A stretch of DNA of 20,954 bases from Clostridiales bacterium UBA3680 (GTDB lineage Bacteria; Bacillota; Clostridia; Lachnospirales; CAG-274), in assembly GCA_002372875.1 (NCBI GenBank), contig DFJD01000059.1, forward strand, positions 1 through 20,954, in the 5' to 3' direction. A program made the translations under genes and the position numbers. A model generated the notes under the pieces. It did no database searches. It saw only the letters and a program-made list of their open reading frames with translations, and was not told where the DNA came from. Below are positions 1-10,083 of this stretch, piece by piece (positions within the stretch are counted from its first letter, which is position 1; each line of letters starts with the position of its first letter).

Positions 1-3000
1 GTCGTATATATCAATATAATTATACATATCACCATTTGCAGGAAACACAAAAATAGTATTATTTTGTCTCCTATATTCTATCAAACCTTTTGGCGCTCTG
101 CTTGTTCCTTCTTTTAAGGCACTGTCAAAATAAAGATTAGGATTTGATTCGCTATAATTATCTTTTGCCGTATCATGAAAAAAATAATATAAAAAATCAA
201 AATTTAACATAGGTTCGTCTGTTAAAATATTCCATTTCATACTTCCGTCCCAACCGAATACTTTATCAACATTTTGATATTTTGTAAATTCGAAGGCTAA
301 ATTACTATTTGCATGATCTAAATGAGCTGAATTACAACTATTCATGATAATGCTTCCAATGTTTTTTTTAGATAAATTTCTTAATTGAAAATAATTTTTA
401 TCTTGCCTTGCTTCTGTAACTATAGCACCCTCTGCTAATATTAATGCATGAGGATTTGAATGTATAAATAAATAAACCTCCTCTATTTTTTTGCCATTGT
501 TTTCCATCTTGTCCCATTCTGTGGAAAATTCTATATCACTAGCAATCTCTTTAATATATACAGTTTTACCTAAATTTTTTAATTCTTTTTCTTTCTTTAC
601 CGCTCTATCCTTTAATGATTTATTATTCTCATCACCTTTATTATAAAATATATATATTTCTTCTAAACCGATAGGGTCAATTGAATTAATGGAATTTCTA
701 ACATAGCAATACCAGTTAAACCTATCTCTAATAGGGTCTATATTAATAAATCGGCAGATATAGGGGTTGTAGTATCTTGCACGCATGTAGTACAGATTAC
801 AACTATCGGTTTCTACTCCGTATTTCCCTACAAAAAGATATGGAGTTGTAGTTGTTCCGGTGCGTTTTAAGATTTTGCCATAGGGAGAGTAAAATACTGT
901 ATCCGTTATTTCTCCGTTTAAGTTTGTGATTGTTGTGGTACTGCCTCTATAATCGTAATGGTAGAGTTTATAGCCGTCTGCGGTGTTATCTTGGGCTATT
1001 AGTCCTAAGCCGTAAACGTAGTAGGTTGTTTTACCGTTTGTTGTTGAGGTTAGGACTTGGCTTAACTCGTTGTTGGTGTCGACTACATAGGTTGTAGTGT
1101 TTCCTCCTTCGGTTTTGGCTATGCGGTAGCCTTCGGCATCGTAGGTATAGTGTATAGCAGAACCGGTTGTTACGACATCTGTAAGTTGGTTAAGGCTGTC
1201 ATAGGTTAAGTTATACATTGTGCCGTTTAAAGGTGTTTGGAATGCGTTACCGTCGGCATCGTAGGTTATTATATTGCCGTTGTAGTTTGTAAGTTGGTTT
1301 GCTGTACTGTAACTCATTTGAGAGTTGGGGATACTTATGTCGTTGGTGCTTGGTTGAGTTACATTATTTTCGGTGATAATGTTACCATCAGCATCATAGG
1401 TGTAGGTATACTCATTTATGACAGTATTATCCTGTGCTATATCTGTAACTTGTGTAAGCTGTCCTATCTCATTATAATAGTTGGTCTCTATACTGCCGTC
1501 GGGTCTTGTGGTAGTTTGTAATTTGCCGTTGCTATTGTAAGTGTAGGTAGTAACTCTGTTGTTCCAATCCATAACGGTGGCAAGTTGGTTATTCTCGTTG
1601 TATGTGTAAGTTACTGTCTTTCCATCGGGATAGGTCAGGGTTTCAAGATTTCCCACATTGTCATAGCTATATTGAATTGTTTGATTTTGAGCATTCTTGT
1701 AGCTTGTTACACGATTTAGGGCATCGTAAGTCCTTGTTATTGTGTTATTTCCCTTTGTTACTGTGAGTAAGTTGCCATTATCATCATAAGTGTAGGCAGT
1801 TATACCTTCCGGAGTAGTTCTGCTTGTTTTTAATCCGTCCTCATTGTAAGCATAGCTTATTTGTTGCCCACGCTTATTGGTATAGCTCGTTAATTCACCT
1901 ATAGCATTATAAACATAGCTATCGTCTTCGTTTGTTGCAAACTTTTCGCTTGTTAATTGCTGCAAAGCATTATAAACATATTCTGTTTCATTGTTGTTTG
2001 CATCTGTCAGTTTTGTTTGCAGATTAAAGGCATTATAATTGTGCTTTACCACACCGCTTAATGGATCGGTTTCTTGTGTTATATTGCCGTTGCCGTCGGT
2101 GATATAGTTATAGGTATGCTGTTCGGGCGTAGTTTTGCTAAGAATATTTCCTATGGAATCGTAGGTATATTCTGTTGTGTTCCCGAGAGCATCCTCTATC
2201 TCCGTAGGCTTGTTGTTATAATTATAGGTGGTTTCAACTCTTCCGTTGCCTTCGTTCTTAGCAGTTACATTACCGTTGCCGTCAAACTCGTAAGTGCATA
2301 CCCGTCCCGTAGGCAGAGTTATTGTGTAGGTGCTTGCTGTATCGTTGTAAGCAAAGTATGTTGTATGATTTTTGGCATCCTTCTGGCTCTCCTTACGATT
2401 AAGAGCATCATAAGTAAAGCTTGTCGTTTGATTCAAGGCATTTGTGACACTTGAAAGATTACCGTTGGGGTCGTAGGTGTATGATGTTTGATTGCCGTTG
2501 AAGTCGGTTTCGGTAAGCTTATTTCCCCTGAAATCATAGGTAAAACTGTATTCTCTTTCAAGAGGTGTAGTTATTTTTGTTATTTCTCCGCTTTGATTTA
2601 CCGTAAATTCGGTAGTGTTGCCAAGGGCATTTGTCGCACTTATGACATTGCCTATTTCATCATATTCGTAAGCTGTAGTGTTGTTTAAAGCATCGGTTAC
2701 ACCCACAACATTACCAACCAAGTCAAGGGTATATTCTGTTGTGCCTCCGCCTTTGGTCACGGAAATAAGACGATTAAATTCATCATAACCGTAAAGGGTT
2801 CTGTTTCCGTTTTTGTCGGTCTCTCCCGTCAGATTACCGGCTTCATCGTAATTGTACCTTACAGTGCCTTTATTGTCAACTATAGATGTCAATCTGTCGT
2901 TTTTATCATAGCTGTAAGTGAAGGTGGCATTTCCTATAGATGATGTGGAAAGGTTATAGTTTTCATCATATGTATTGTTTGTGGTATTGCCGTTCTTATC

Positions 3001-6000
3001 AGTGTAGGACTTAACATTTCCTTTTTCATCATAGGAATAGCTTTCTGTAAATCCGTTGGAATATGATATTTCTGTGGGCTGCTTGTTTGAATTGTATGTG
3101 TATGCTGTTGTGTTGTTAAGTGCATCTGTTACGGTATTTACAGTGCCGTCTGCATTATAGCTTATAGTAGTGGTATTTCCATTAAAATCGGTCGCACTTG
3201 TACACTTGCTATTTGCATATGAATAACTTGCACTTATTGGGGTTCCTGTTGTAGGCGTAATTGTGATTTGGGTAACATTTCCGTCATTGTCATAAGTATA
3301 CGCCGTTACCGTTCCTTTTTCATCCGTAGTTGATGAAATCCTATTTTGAGCATTATAGGAATAATTAGTCACAGCACCGTTAGGTAATGTCTGCTTTGTT
3401 CTGTTTGAATTATTATCGTACTCAAATCTTGTCACATTGTCATTTTGATCTGTGACAGTAAGAAGATTATCTTTACCGTCGTAAGTATAAGCTACCACAT
3501 TCTGTATTGATTTTATAACGCTTGCAAGTTTTCCCGTTCCGTTATAAGTATAGCGTACCTCATTTTCATTGCCGTCAACCTCTTTAACTATCCATCCAAA
3601 ACGATTCAATGTTTTAGACGCAGTATTTCCCTCTCTGTCAACGATATCTACTGTTGTGTGCCAGTATACACTGTCGTCATAAGTGAAAGTTATACTGTTA
3701 TTCTTCCCGTCTGTCAATTTCGTAGGTCTGCCGTTTTCATCAAACTCGGGTTTAAATATAGTTGTAGATTGACTTTGAGCGCTAATTTTGCTCTTTTCGG
3801 AAATTACTCCGGTGATATAATCATAAGCTGTGATATTTCCCAAAGGGTCGGTTATTCTTGAAATGTTTTCGTCTGCATCGTAGGTGATAGCATAAGAACC
3901 CAAATCACTGCTTAAATTTGTGATATTTCCGGCTGCATTTAAGGTTGCAACAGCTGTTTTCCCTGTTGTCACTTCTTCAATAGTTATGTTAGCTGCAGTT
4001 CTGCTTATATCTATTTTATAGCCGGTTTTGTCCTCTATTGAAGTTAATGCTCCGTTTTCATCAAAGCCGTATTTATCAAGCTGATTTGATGTAACTAAAT
4101 ATCCCTCTTGTGTTTTTGTAATGCTGTACTGTGTTGCTTCGTTTGATATAGGTGTAAATCCGTTTATAAGCATATCGTTAACACTTGATGTGCTTTGTTC
4201 GGGGTCAAGATTCGGAGCAAATTTATGATCTATTCCTTCCGGTGTTGTGAGGGTGAAAATGCCATCAATATTTTTAAATGTCCACCCATAATCCCAAGTC
4301 ATATTACCAAAGGGAGTTTCTGTATTCTCGTTGTTGGTGTATATAGCTTTTATTTCTATATTCTTCTGTCCGTTTATACCACCAATGGTCTCGGAATCGG
4401 AAAAGAGGGTATTAACCAGTCTTGTTTCTTTTTCCTTATTTGATAATATGGGAACAATAGATATAACTTCATCTCCGCCGTTTATATCGGCACCGATAAG
4501 ATTATAAAGAGTGTCGGGGTCGGCATTAGCATTAAACGTAGTTTTATAAATAAAGTGGATAGATTCTCCCGTGCTCAATTCCGATATTGTGAGTACATCA
4601 CCGTCTTCAACCGTGGGTGAATATTGGTTTTCACCTTCAAATGTAAAGATGCTTCCTGTTCCGTCTCCTATGGCAAGCTCTATATCGTTTATTGTCGCAA
4701 CTCCTCTGTTGGTAAGGGTATAATTGATATAGTAATCCGAGCCCACTACCGCTGTATCACACATTTCGGCAGAAAGAACAAGGGCGTTTTCCGCTTGTAC
4801 GGTTATGGCATTAGAAGCTGTAAGAGTAGAAGCTACGGGCGCTGTAAAGGGCATAAGGGTAGCGTTGAAATCTGCTGAGAGATTGTATTGTCCCGCAATA
4901 TCACCTCTTACTATCCATTCGGAAAGTGTTGTATTTTGCCCCGCAATATCACCTAAATTGACGGTAAGGTTTTGAGGTGCAGCTGTTTTGGCAAGGGACA
5001 GACCTGTGGGAAGCTGTAATTCTACCGTGGAATTTTTAAGCGTAAATTGGCTGTCCGCTTCATTATGTATGTACATTTGTACATTAAAGAACTCTTTTAG
5101 CCATTTCACCTGCATAGGCACCACAAGAACAGCTAAAGGCGGGGCAACCTCCGGGTGTCCCTCTATAGCTATGGCTTTTGATACGGCATAGATGTCTTCA
5201 GTGTTTGCGTTTGTGCTTGAATGTATTGTTCCGATACCGTTAACAACGGTGTTGATAGTAACAGGAACGCCCTCAAAGGTTAATGTGGTTGTGTAATCAT
5301 AAACATACTGATTGTCGGGGTCGGTGGAATCTATTCCCTTTGCCTCTATCTCGCTTTTTGAAAGTCTTGAAACCACCGTACTTTGCGTAACAATATTTCC
5401 TTCTTTCAAAGTTATTGTAGCATTTGTTGTTTGTCCTGTTTGTACCGTAAAATTGTCTTCGTTGGGAAGATAGTTTTCTTTGTATGCAGAAACATTGTAG
5501 CTGCCTGCTATTATCTCAACAGAAACTACACCGTTTGAATCGGAAATAAAGTTAACACCGCCGTCCGGAGTATCGATGTAAACATAGGCATTGGGAATAA
5601 TATTATTCTCTTCATCTTTCACAATAACAGAAAGTGAGCCTACCTTATCGGAGGACAGAACGGAAACTTTAGCCGATGTTGACGATGAATTACCGCTTGT
5701 GTCTGTTGCTGTACCAATAATTACATAATCTCCGCTTTCGGTGAAGGTATGGGAAAATGTTTGTCCCGAATATTCGGTACCGTTTACACTCCACCTATAA
5801 GATATGGTATCTCCCGAATTGTCCGTTGCATTCATGGTCATGCTCACTGAATTGCCAAGAACAGTAGTTTTGTCGAATAATGAAGCAATGACAGGTGCTG
5901 TTTCATCTTCATAGATAGGAACGACCGTAATTTCATTACTAAGTACAGTATTTCCTTCTGCCGTATATCCACGAACAGCATAGGTATAGGATCTTGTTTC

Positions 6001-8715
6001 ATTTTTGTTAGCGACTGCACTAAGATCTGTGTATGTTTTTGCTGCAGTTTCGCTTAAATAGGTAAAGTAGCCCGATTCCTTTTTCAGAACACGGTATTTT
6101 ACAATATTTTCATCGGTACTCGTCCAATTTAAAACAACACGGTTTACTCCGGCTGTTCCCGTTAGTACGGGTGCTGTGGGAATGTGATTTGATAATTGAT
6201 AAGTATAATCTTCCGTCGTTACATTTCCCGTAGTATCCGTTACGGTAAGTCTAAAGGCATACTCTCCGGAGGGTATATTTGTTGTATTCCAAGTAAAGGC
6301 TGCAACTTCGCTGTTGCTTGTAAGAGCCATTGTCGAAATATTGGAATATACACCGTTTACAAGGCGTGAAAGAGTAGCCGATGCCAATTTTCTGTTATCG
6401 GATAGTGCAAAAGATATAGTTGGATTAGCTGTAAGTGTTGTGTTTATAGAAGGCGTGACACTTAAAACTTCGGGAGCTATGGTGTCAACATCGGTATATA
6501 CACTTACCTCATCACTAAAATCCGACAAATTTCCGTAAATATCAAAGGCTTTCAGCTTATAAACATAAGTTGTGTTAATTTCTAATTCTGTATCAGTAAA
6601 GCTGTTTCTGTAAAGAGTTTTGTACTCTATGCCGTTTCTGTAAAGCTTATAGCCCAAAACATTTTGACTATCCCAAGAAAGGTCAATGTAAGTGTGAGTG
6701 TAATCATCAACTGTAAGACCTGTAGGCACAGAGGGGGTAGGGACGGAATAATCCTCATTGTAAATAAGGGTATTCCAAAGAGGTGTGGTATTGAAACTGT
6801 AGCCTGTTTCAAGGGACTTTGTTATCTCAAGTATATTAAACTTTGATGTTCCGTTGTTTATAAAACTTACGGATTGCACACCTGTACCGCTTAAAATGGT
6901 CTTGTGGTCTTCCGTAGCATTAAATCCCGAGGTTGTACTTGTAAAATTGCCTTTTACCTCTAAAACACCGCCGATAAGGTTTTCACTTTGGTCTGCGGTC
7001 ATATTGGAAATAAAGTTTCCCGCAACATAGGCATAACTATTTTCGCCCATGTATATATTTGCGTTCGCTCCAAGGGTATAGTTACCGTGAGATACCAAAT
7101 ATCCGTTGCCGATGTAGATATTGCCTCCGGTTTGATCAATATTACCATTTACAACAAGTTTACCGGAATTAAGATATACATTTCCCGATTGTAAAGTTAA
7201 ATCACCGTTAACAATAAATGTGGAATCGTTAAAACTTAAAGAACCGCTTTGTATAGTAACATTTCTTTTGTTGTTGATTGTTACGGCACTTATAGAGAGT
7301 GTATTTGTTCCCGATATGATGTAGTCGGCATCAATTTCCGAATCACCGTTTACGCCGTTGTAATTAATTACAAAATTCAAGCCTGTAACATTACTGTCAA
7401 CAAGTACCTTTTGAGGGAAAGGCACCGCAGATAAAAACTCTACACCGGCATTTGATGAATTGATTATCTCTAAATTAGAAAGCATAGAGTAATTAAGATT
7501 TGTAATATTAAATGACTGTCCTAATGTACCGCTTAATATCAAAGATGCATTACTTGCAGCGTATATATTCGGAACAGTAAAATCCCCTTTGACTTCAAGT
7601 TTTCCGTAAGAGTAATTGAGATCGTAATTAGAGCTTAAATCTCCGTTTACGCATAAATATCCCGTTCCCGAATTAAAAGAAAAAGGGTAACTGCTTGAAC
7701 TTGTATTAACGGTATAATCGCCTTCGATCGATAGTGAATTGCCATTGACAAGAAATCGCCCTCCATATTGAAGAACATTTCCCTCAACAGTAAGATTATT
7801 TGTACTTAAATCAATAACTCCTCCCGAAAGAACACAGTCTCCCGTAATTAAAATATCATTATCAAGGATTAGACTTCCATAGGTGTTGTATGATAAATTA
7901 CCTATATTGGAATTATTTATAACATCAAGGTGACTTATGTTAACACTCGATGTTATATTTACTCCGGAAGTATTGTTTACAATGAGCTTGCTTATTGCAC
8001 CGCCACCTAATGTCGTAAAGCTTTGCATGGAATTACCGTTCAAGGTTACGGAAGTATCGTTATTACAGCCAAACGTAGTGCCGGATAATGCATTAACATT
8101 CCCTGCAATATTCAAATTTCCCGATTGTAACACTATACATGAAAGTATATTTACATCTGAATTAAATGATATATCACCTGTGCCGTTAAGTACCAAAGTT
8201 CCGCTTGAATTTTCAACATTTCCGGACACTTCAAAAACACCGCTTTCATCGGAAACGGTTATAGCTGCAGAAACAGAACCGGAAGATGTATAATTCCCCG
8301 AAATATAACATGCTCCTTCATTTACAACAATATTTCCGCCTGCGTGATCATAATCATTTGCAACGAATATTTCACCATCCCCAACAGTCAACTGTCCGCT
8401 TGTTTGATACACACTGCCGTACACGGTCAAGGTATACCCATTTAAATCAAGTTCACAATTATCAATGTATAAATCAAGACATGAAGTGTCTTCTGTAAGT
8501 GTCAAAGACGAATTAACCTCAAGGTCGGTAAGACCCTCGGGAATACTTCTTAAACTCATTAGTGAGGAAGGAGTTTCAATATTGTCTGTTTGTTCTGTTT
8601 GATTCAATGATTCTCTTTCTAATTCCTCACTTGTAGCATTTACAAAATATGTCGAATTTAATACTAAGGACAGTGTCAAGATATATGATATTTTTTGCTT
8701 CAATTTCCCAAACAT
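1..8715 (-). CDS. Giant secreted RHS/YD-repeat protein with caspase-like C-terminal domain (3' end beyond window)
   Basis: The frame is open from ATG at 8715-8713 to position 1, 2905 codons without a stop. AAAGGAG lies about nine bases upstream of the ATG. Residues 1-27 form a signal peptide. Residues about 70-650 are short Gly/Asn-rich beta-strand repeats (FIVNGDLTLQSG, LVVNGNIDQTG, LEVKGNF), like a beta-helix. Next come FN3 (about 661-742), Ig-like (743-840), FN3 (846-929), PKD-like (932-1022) and carboxypeptidase-regulatory-like (1025-1096) modules. A linker follows, then about 40 YD units (about 1600-2570, such as YTYDADGN). The RHS core end is at 2646-2685 (ARYYNPYICRFINIDP, ending SIDPIGL). 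The remaining 220 residues have VYLFIHS and SIIMNSCNSA, giving His2752 and Cys2794, the strand-His/strand-Cys arrangement of caspase-fold peptidases. RHS barrels encapsulate such C-terminal toxins in known systems. An effector role here is inferred. No immunity gene is visible. Confidence 0.93.
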   Translation of the reverse strand, partial: MFGKLKQKISYILTLSLVLNSTYFVNATSEELERESLNQTEQTDNIETPSSLMSLRSIPEGLTDLEVNSSLTLTEDTSCLDLYIDNCELDLNGYTLTVYGSVYQTSGQLTVGDGEIFVANDYDHAGGNIVVNEGACYISGNYTSSGSVSAAITVSDESGVFEVSGNVENSSGTLVLNGTGDISFNSDVNILSCIVLQSGNLNIAGNVNALSGTTFGCNNDTSVTLNGNSMQSFTTLGGGAISKLIVNNTSGVNITSSVNISHLDVINNSNIGNLSYNTYGSLILDNDILITGDCVLSGGVIDLSTNNLTVEGNVLQYGGRFLVNGNSLSIEGDYTVNTSSSSYPFSFNSGTGYLCVNGDLSSNYDLNYSYGKLEVKGDFTVPNIYAASNASLILSGTLGQSFNITNLNYSMLSNLEIINSSNAGVEFLSAVPFPQKVLVDSNVTGLNFVINYNGVNGDSEIDADYIISGTNTLSISAVTINNKRNVTIQSGSLSFNDSTFIVNGDLTLQSGNVYLNSGKLVVNGNIDQTGGNIYIGNGYLVSHGNYTLGANANIYMGENSYAYVAGNFISNMTADQSENLIGGVLEVKGNFTSTTSGFNATEDHKTILSGTGVQSVSFINNGTSKFNILEITKSLETGYSFNTTPLWNTLIYNEDYSVPTPSVPTGLTVDDYTHTYIDLSWDSQNVLGYKLYRNGIEYKTLYRNSFTDTELEINTTYVYKLKAFDIYGNLSDFSDEVSVYTDVDTIAPEVLSVTPSINTTLTANPTISFALSDNRKLASATLSRLVNGVYSNISTMALTSNSEVAAFTWNTTNIPSGEYAFRLTVTDTTGNVTTEDYTYQLSNHIPTAPVLTGTAGVNRVVLNWTSTDENIVKYRVLKKESGYFTYLSETAAKTYTDLSAVANKNETRSYTYAVRGYTAEGNTVLSNEITVVPIYEDETAPVIASLFDKTTVLGNSVSMTMNATDNSGDTISYRWSVNGTEYSGQTFSHTFTESGDYVIIGTATDTSGNSSSTSAKVSVLSSDKVGSLSVIVKDEENNIIPNAYVYIDTPDGGVNFISDSNGVVSVEIIAGSYNVSAYKENYLPNEDNFTVQTGQTTNATITLKEGNIVTQSTVVSRLSKSEIEAKGIDSTDPDNQYVYDYTTTLTFEGVPVTINTVVNGIGTIHSSTNANTEDIYAVSKAIAIEGHPEVAPPLAVLVVPMQVKWLKEFFNVQMYIHNEADSQFTLKNSTVELQLPTGLSLAKTAAPQNLTVNLGDIAGQNTTLSEWIVRGDIAGQYNLSADFNATLMPFTAPVASTLTASNAITVQAENALVLSAEMCDTAVVGSDYYINYTLTNRGVATINDIELAIGDGTGSIFTFEGENQYSPTVEDGDVLTISELSTGESIHFIYKTTFNANADPDTLYNLIGADINGGDEVISIVPILSNKEKETRLVNTLFSDSETIGGINGQKNIEIKAIYTNNENTETPFGNMTWDYGWTFKNIDGIFTLTTPEGIDHKFAPNLDPEQSTSSVNDMLINGFTPISNEATQYSITKTQEGYLVTSNQLDKYGFDENGALTSIEDKTGYKIDISRTAANITIEEVTTGKTAVATLNAAGNITNLSSDLGSYAITYDADENISRITDPLGNITAYDYITGVISEKSKISAQSQSTTIFKPEFDENGRPTKLTDGKNNSITFTYDDSVYWHTTVDIVDREGNTASKTLNRFGWIVKEVDGNENEVRYTYNGTGKLASVIKSIQNVVAYTYDGKDNLLTVTDQNDNVTRFEYDNNSNRTKQTLPNGAVTNYSYNAQNRISSTTDEKGTVTAYTYDNDGNVTQITITPTTGTPISASYSYANSKCTSATDFNGNTTTISYNADGTVNTVTDALNNTTAYTYNSNKQPTEISYSNGFTESYSYDEKGNVKSYTDKNGNTTNNTYDENYNLSTSSIGNATFTYSYDKNDRLTSIVDNKGTVRYNYDEAGNLTGETDKNGNRTLYGYDEFNRLISVTKGGGTTEYTLDLVGNVVGVTDALNNTTAYEYDEIGNVISATNALGNTTEFTVNQSGEITKITTPLEREYSFTYDFRGNKLTETDFNGNQTSYTYDPNGNLSSVTNALNQTTSFTYDALNRKESQKDAKNHTTYFAYNDTASTYTITLPTGRVCTYEFDGNGNVTAKNEGNGRVETTYNYNNKPTEIEDALGNTTEYTYDSIGNILSKTTPEQHTYNYITDGNGNITQETDPLSGVVKHNYNAFNLQTKLTDANNNETEYVYNALQQLTSEKFATNEDDSYVYNAIGELTSYTNKRGQQISYAYNEDGLKTSRTTPEGITAYTYDDNGNLLTVTKGNNTITRTYDALNRVTSYKNAQNQTIQYSYDNVGNLETLTYPDGKTVTYTYNENNQLATVMDWNNRVTTYTYNSNGKLQTTTRPDGSIETNYYNEIGQLTQVTDIAQDNTVINEYTYTYDADGNIITENNVTQPSTNDISIPNSQMSYSTANQLTNYNGNIITYDADGNAFQTPLNGTMYNLTYDSLNQLTDVVTTGSAIHYTYDAEGYRIAKTEGGNTTTYVVDTNNELSQVLTSTTNGKTTYYVYGLGLIAQDNTADGYKLYHYDYRGSTTTITNLNGEITDTVFYSPYGKILKRTGTTTTPYLFVGKYGVETDSCNLYYMRARYYNPYICRFINIDPIRDRFNWYCYVRNSINSIDPIGLEEIYIFYNKGDENNKSLKDRAVKKEKELKNLGKTVYIKEIASDIEFSTEWDKMENNGKKIEEVYLFIHSNPHALILAEGAIVTEARQDKNYFQLRNLSKKNIGSIIMNSCNSAHLDHANSNLAFEFTKYQNVDKVFGWDGSMKWNILTDEPMLNFDFLYYFFHDTAKDNYSESNPNLYFDSALKEGTSRAPKGLIEYRRQNNTIFVFPANGDMYNYIDIYD

Positions 8716-8748
8716 ATATATACTCCTTTCTTCAAATTTAAACCGTAT

Positions 8749-9693
8749 TTATTCAAATGACATCAAATATAAATATGTATTTGTAGTTCCTTTTGATAGA
8801 GTATAACTTCCGGCTGAAGGTATATTTATTTCCGTAGCATTGCCTGTTTTAGAAACAACATACTCTACATTGTTAACCTTTACAGTTGCATTATCACTTC
8901 TGTTTGCGTATGTTACAACTTTAAGTTTTCCGCTATAAGGAGCCGTAAAAGTTACTTGCGTATTGGTTTCCATTTTTATAGCTCTTGTAAGTGAATTTCC
9001 TTCATAGGAAATAGGCACGGCACTTGACCATTCGTTGGCATTTAAAACTGTGTAAAAACTATCCGTGTTTATACCACCGGTATAGTTCCAAATATAAACA
9101 GGATTTGCACTGCTATATTCAAAGCATAAATAATAAAGATATGTATTTGTAGTTCCTTTTGTGATTGTATATGTTCCGGATGAAGAAATCGGAATAACGG
9201 TTTCTCCGTTTGATGATACAGAATATACTGTATTATTAATATTGACTGTGGGGTTACTGTTAGTTGAATAGCTTACTATTTTTAATGTTCCGGCTTTAGG
9301 TGCAGAGAAAGAGATATTTGAAGCTGTTTCCATTTTTACAGCTCGTGTTAAAGATATATTGTTATAATTGATTGTTACAGCGTTGCTCCATGAATTTGCA
9401 TTCACGGTATAAGCGTTATTTGTATTTTCACCTGTTGTATAATTCCAAACAAGTGTATCAATATTGGAAGTAGTAGTTTCCGTGGTGGTTTCGGTACTTG
9501 TAACAGTTTCAAATCCATCAACGGCATATATATTCCCACCGGGATCATATGAATATTGAACCGTTTGGTTTTCGCTGAAGCTTGCAGATACAAGACGACC
9601 GTTCGCATCGTAATCATAGCTCACAGCCCAAGCACAACAAGTAAATATAGAAGCTAAAACAAGACCAAAGAATAAACAATACTTACCATTCAT
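8749..9693 (-). CDS. Secreted protein with two YD units and a tandem-duplicated beta-sandwich-like module
   Basis: This is a 314-aa protein starting at ATG 9693, with GGAGG at 9701-9705 on the minus strand. Residues 1-23 are a signal peptide ending AWA. Two YD-type units follow (YDYDANGR at 26-33, YSYDPGGN at 47-54), then a Thr/Glu linker (62-76). Two homologous modules of about 113 residues come next (about 81-193 and 201-314). Each opens with WNYT-G and contains SLTRA-KMET, a short Gly-Lys-Leu-Lys strand and KGTTNTYLY. The module resembles the C-terminal beta-sandwich of some secreted pectate lyases of gut Firmicutes, which suggests glycan or cell-surface binding, but I cannot name a family with certainty. 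It is first in an operon with the giant RHS gene (33-base gap), so it may be an accessory or partner of that protein. There is no catalytic signature. Confidence 0.9.
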   Translation of the reverse strand: MNGKYCLFFGLVLASIFTCCAWAVSYDYDANGRLVSASFSENQTVQYSYDPGGNIYAVDGFETVTSTETTTETTTSNIDTLVWNYTTGENTNNAYTVNANSWSNAVTINYNNISLTRAVKMETASNISFSAPKAGTLKIVSYSTNSNPTVNINNTVYSVSSNGETVIPISSSGTYTITKGTTNTYLYYLCFEYSSANPVYIWNYTGGINTDSFYTVLNANEWSSAVPISYEGNSLTRAIKMETNTQVTFTAPYSGKLKVVTYANRSDNATVKVNNVEYVVSKTGNATEINIPSAGSYTLSKGTTNTYLYLMSFE

Positions 9694-9720
9694 TGTAATA
9701 CCTCCAATCGTAAATATTTG

Positions 9721-9748
9721 ATTATATACATAATAAATGTTAACTCAA
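9721..9748 (-). promoter_or_regulatory. Sigma-A-like promoter of the YD/RHS operon
   Basis: On the minus strand a -35 TTGAGT (plus 9743-9748) and a perfect -10 TATAAT (plus 9721-9726) are separated by 16 bases. The -10 ends 27 bases before the start codon of the 314-aa gene. No second promoter is evident in the 33-base gap before the RHS gene, so the two genes are probably co-transcribed. Confidence 0.65.
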
Positions 9749-9749
9749 A

Positions 9750-10083
9750 ACCATAGATAAATCAATATGCAAATTTGTTATATTACAATTTTGTTACAAA
9801 TAGCTAAAAGTAAAGCTTTAAAAATGATAATGATAATAGAATTTTTGTACAATATTTCAAAGAAATAAATCTTTCAGCAGTAAACTTGAGTTTTCAAAAT
9901 AAGCATTTCATACCTAAAAATAACTCATCATTCCATATTTACTTTTGTTTTTAGCAAGTATAGCAGAGGACGATCACTCACACTTGCTAAGGCTTCGCCT
10001 TAAAATCCGATTAGGGTTCGTCCCTAAGACCTTTTTGTCGGCTTGTGGGTAAACATTGCCGTTTCGTATTGCTTTCGCTCTGA
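9750..10083. other. AT-rich intergenic stretch with two short hairpins, no gene
   Basis: No supported gene lies here. Positions 9750-9960 are AT-rich and unstructured apart from short repeats of TTACAA type. Around 9989-10001 there is a tight hairpin, AAGGC-ttc-GCCTT. At 10011-10027 there is TTAGGG-ttcgt-CCCTAA, followed closely by TTTTT at 10032-10036, which could terminate plus-strand transcription. The DNA from about 9980 onward has a different texture from the AT-rich part, so a junction between unrelated segments may lie near 9960-9985 (inference). Confidence 0.4.

Noticed and set aside
950..3900. Periodic DNA similarity that might suggest a CRISPR or satellite array
   Set aside because: The periodicity follows YD-repeat codons with variable unit length and sequence. 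There are no conserved direct repeats with unique spacers.
1237..8498. Many plus-strand ORFs of 60-126 codons opposite the RHS gene
   Set aside because: They are antisense shadows of the continuous minus-strand RHS frame. They lack convincing ribosome binding sites and have cysteine/valine/isoleucine-rich, low-complexity compositions typical of reading YD-repeat DNA backwards.
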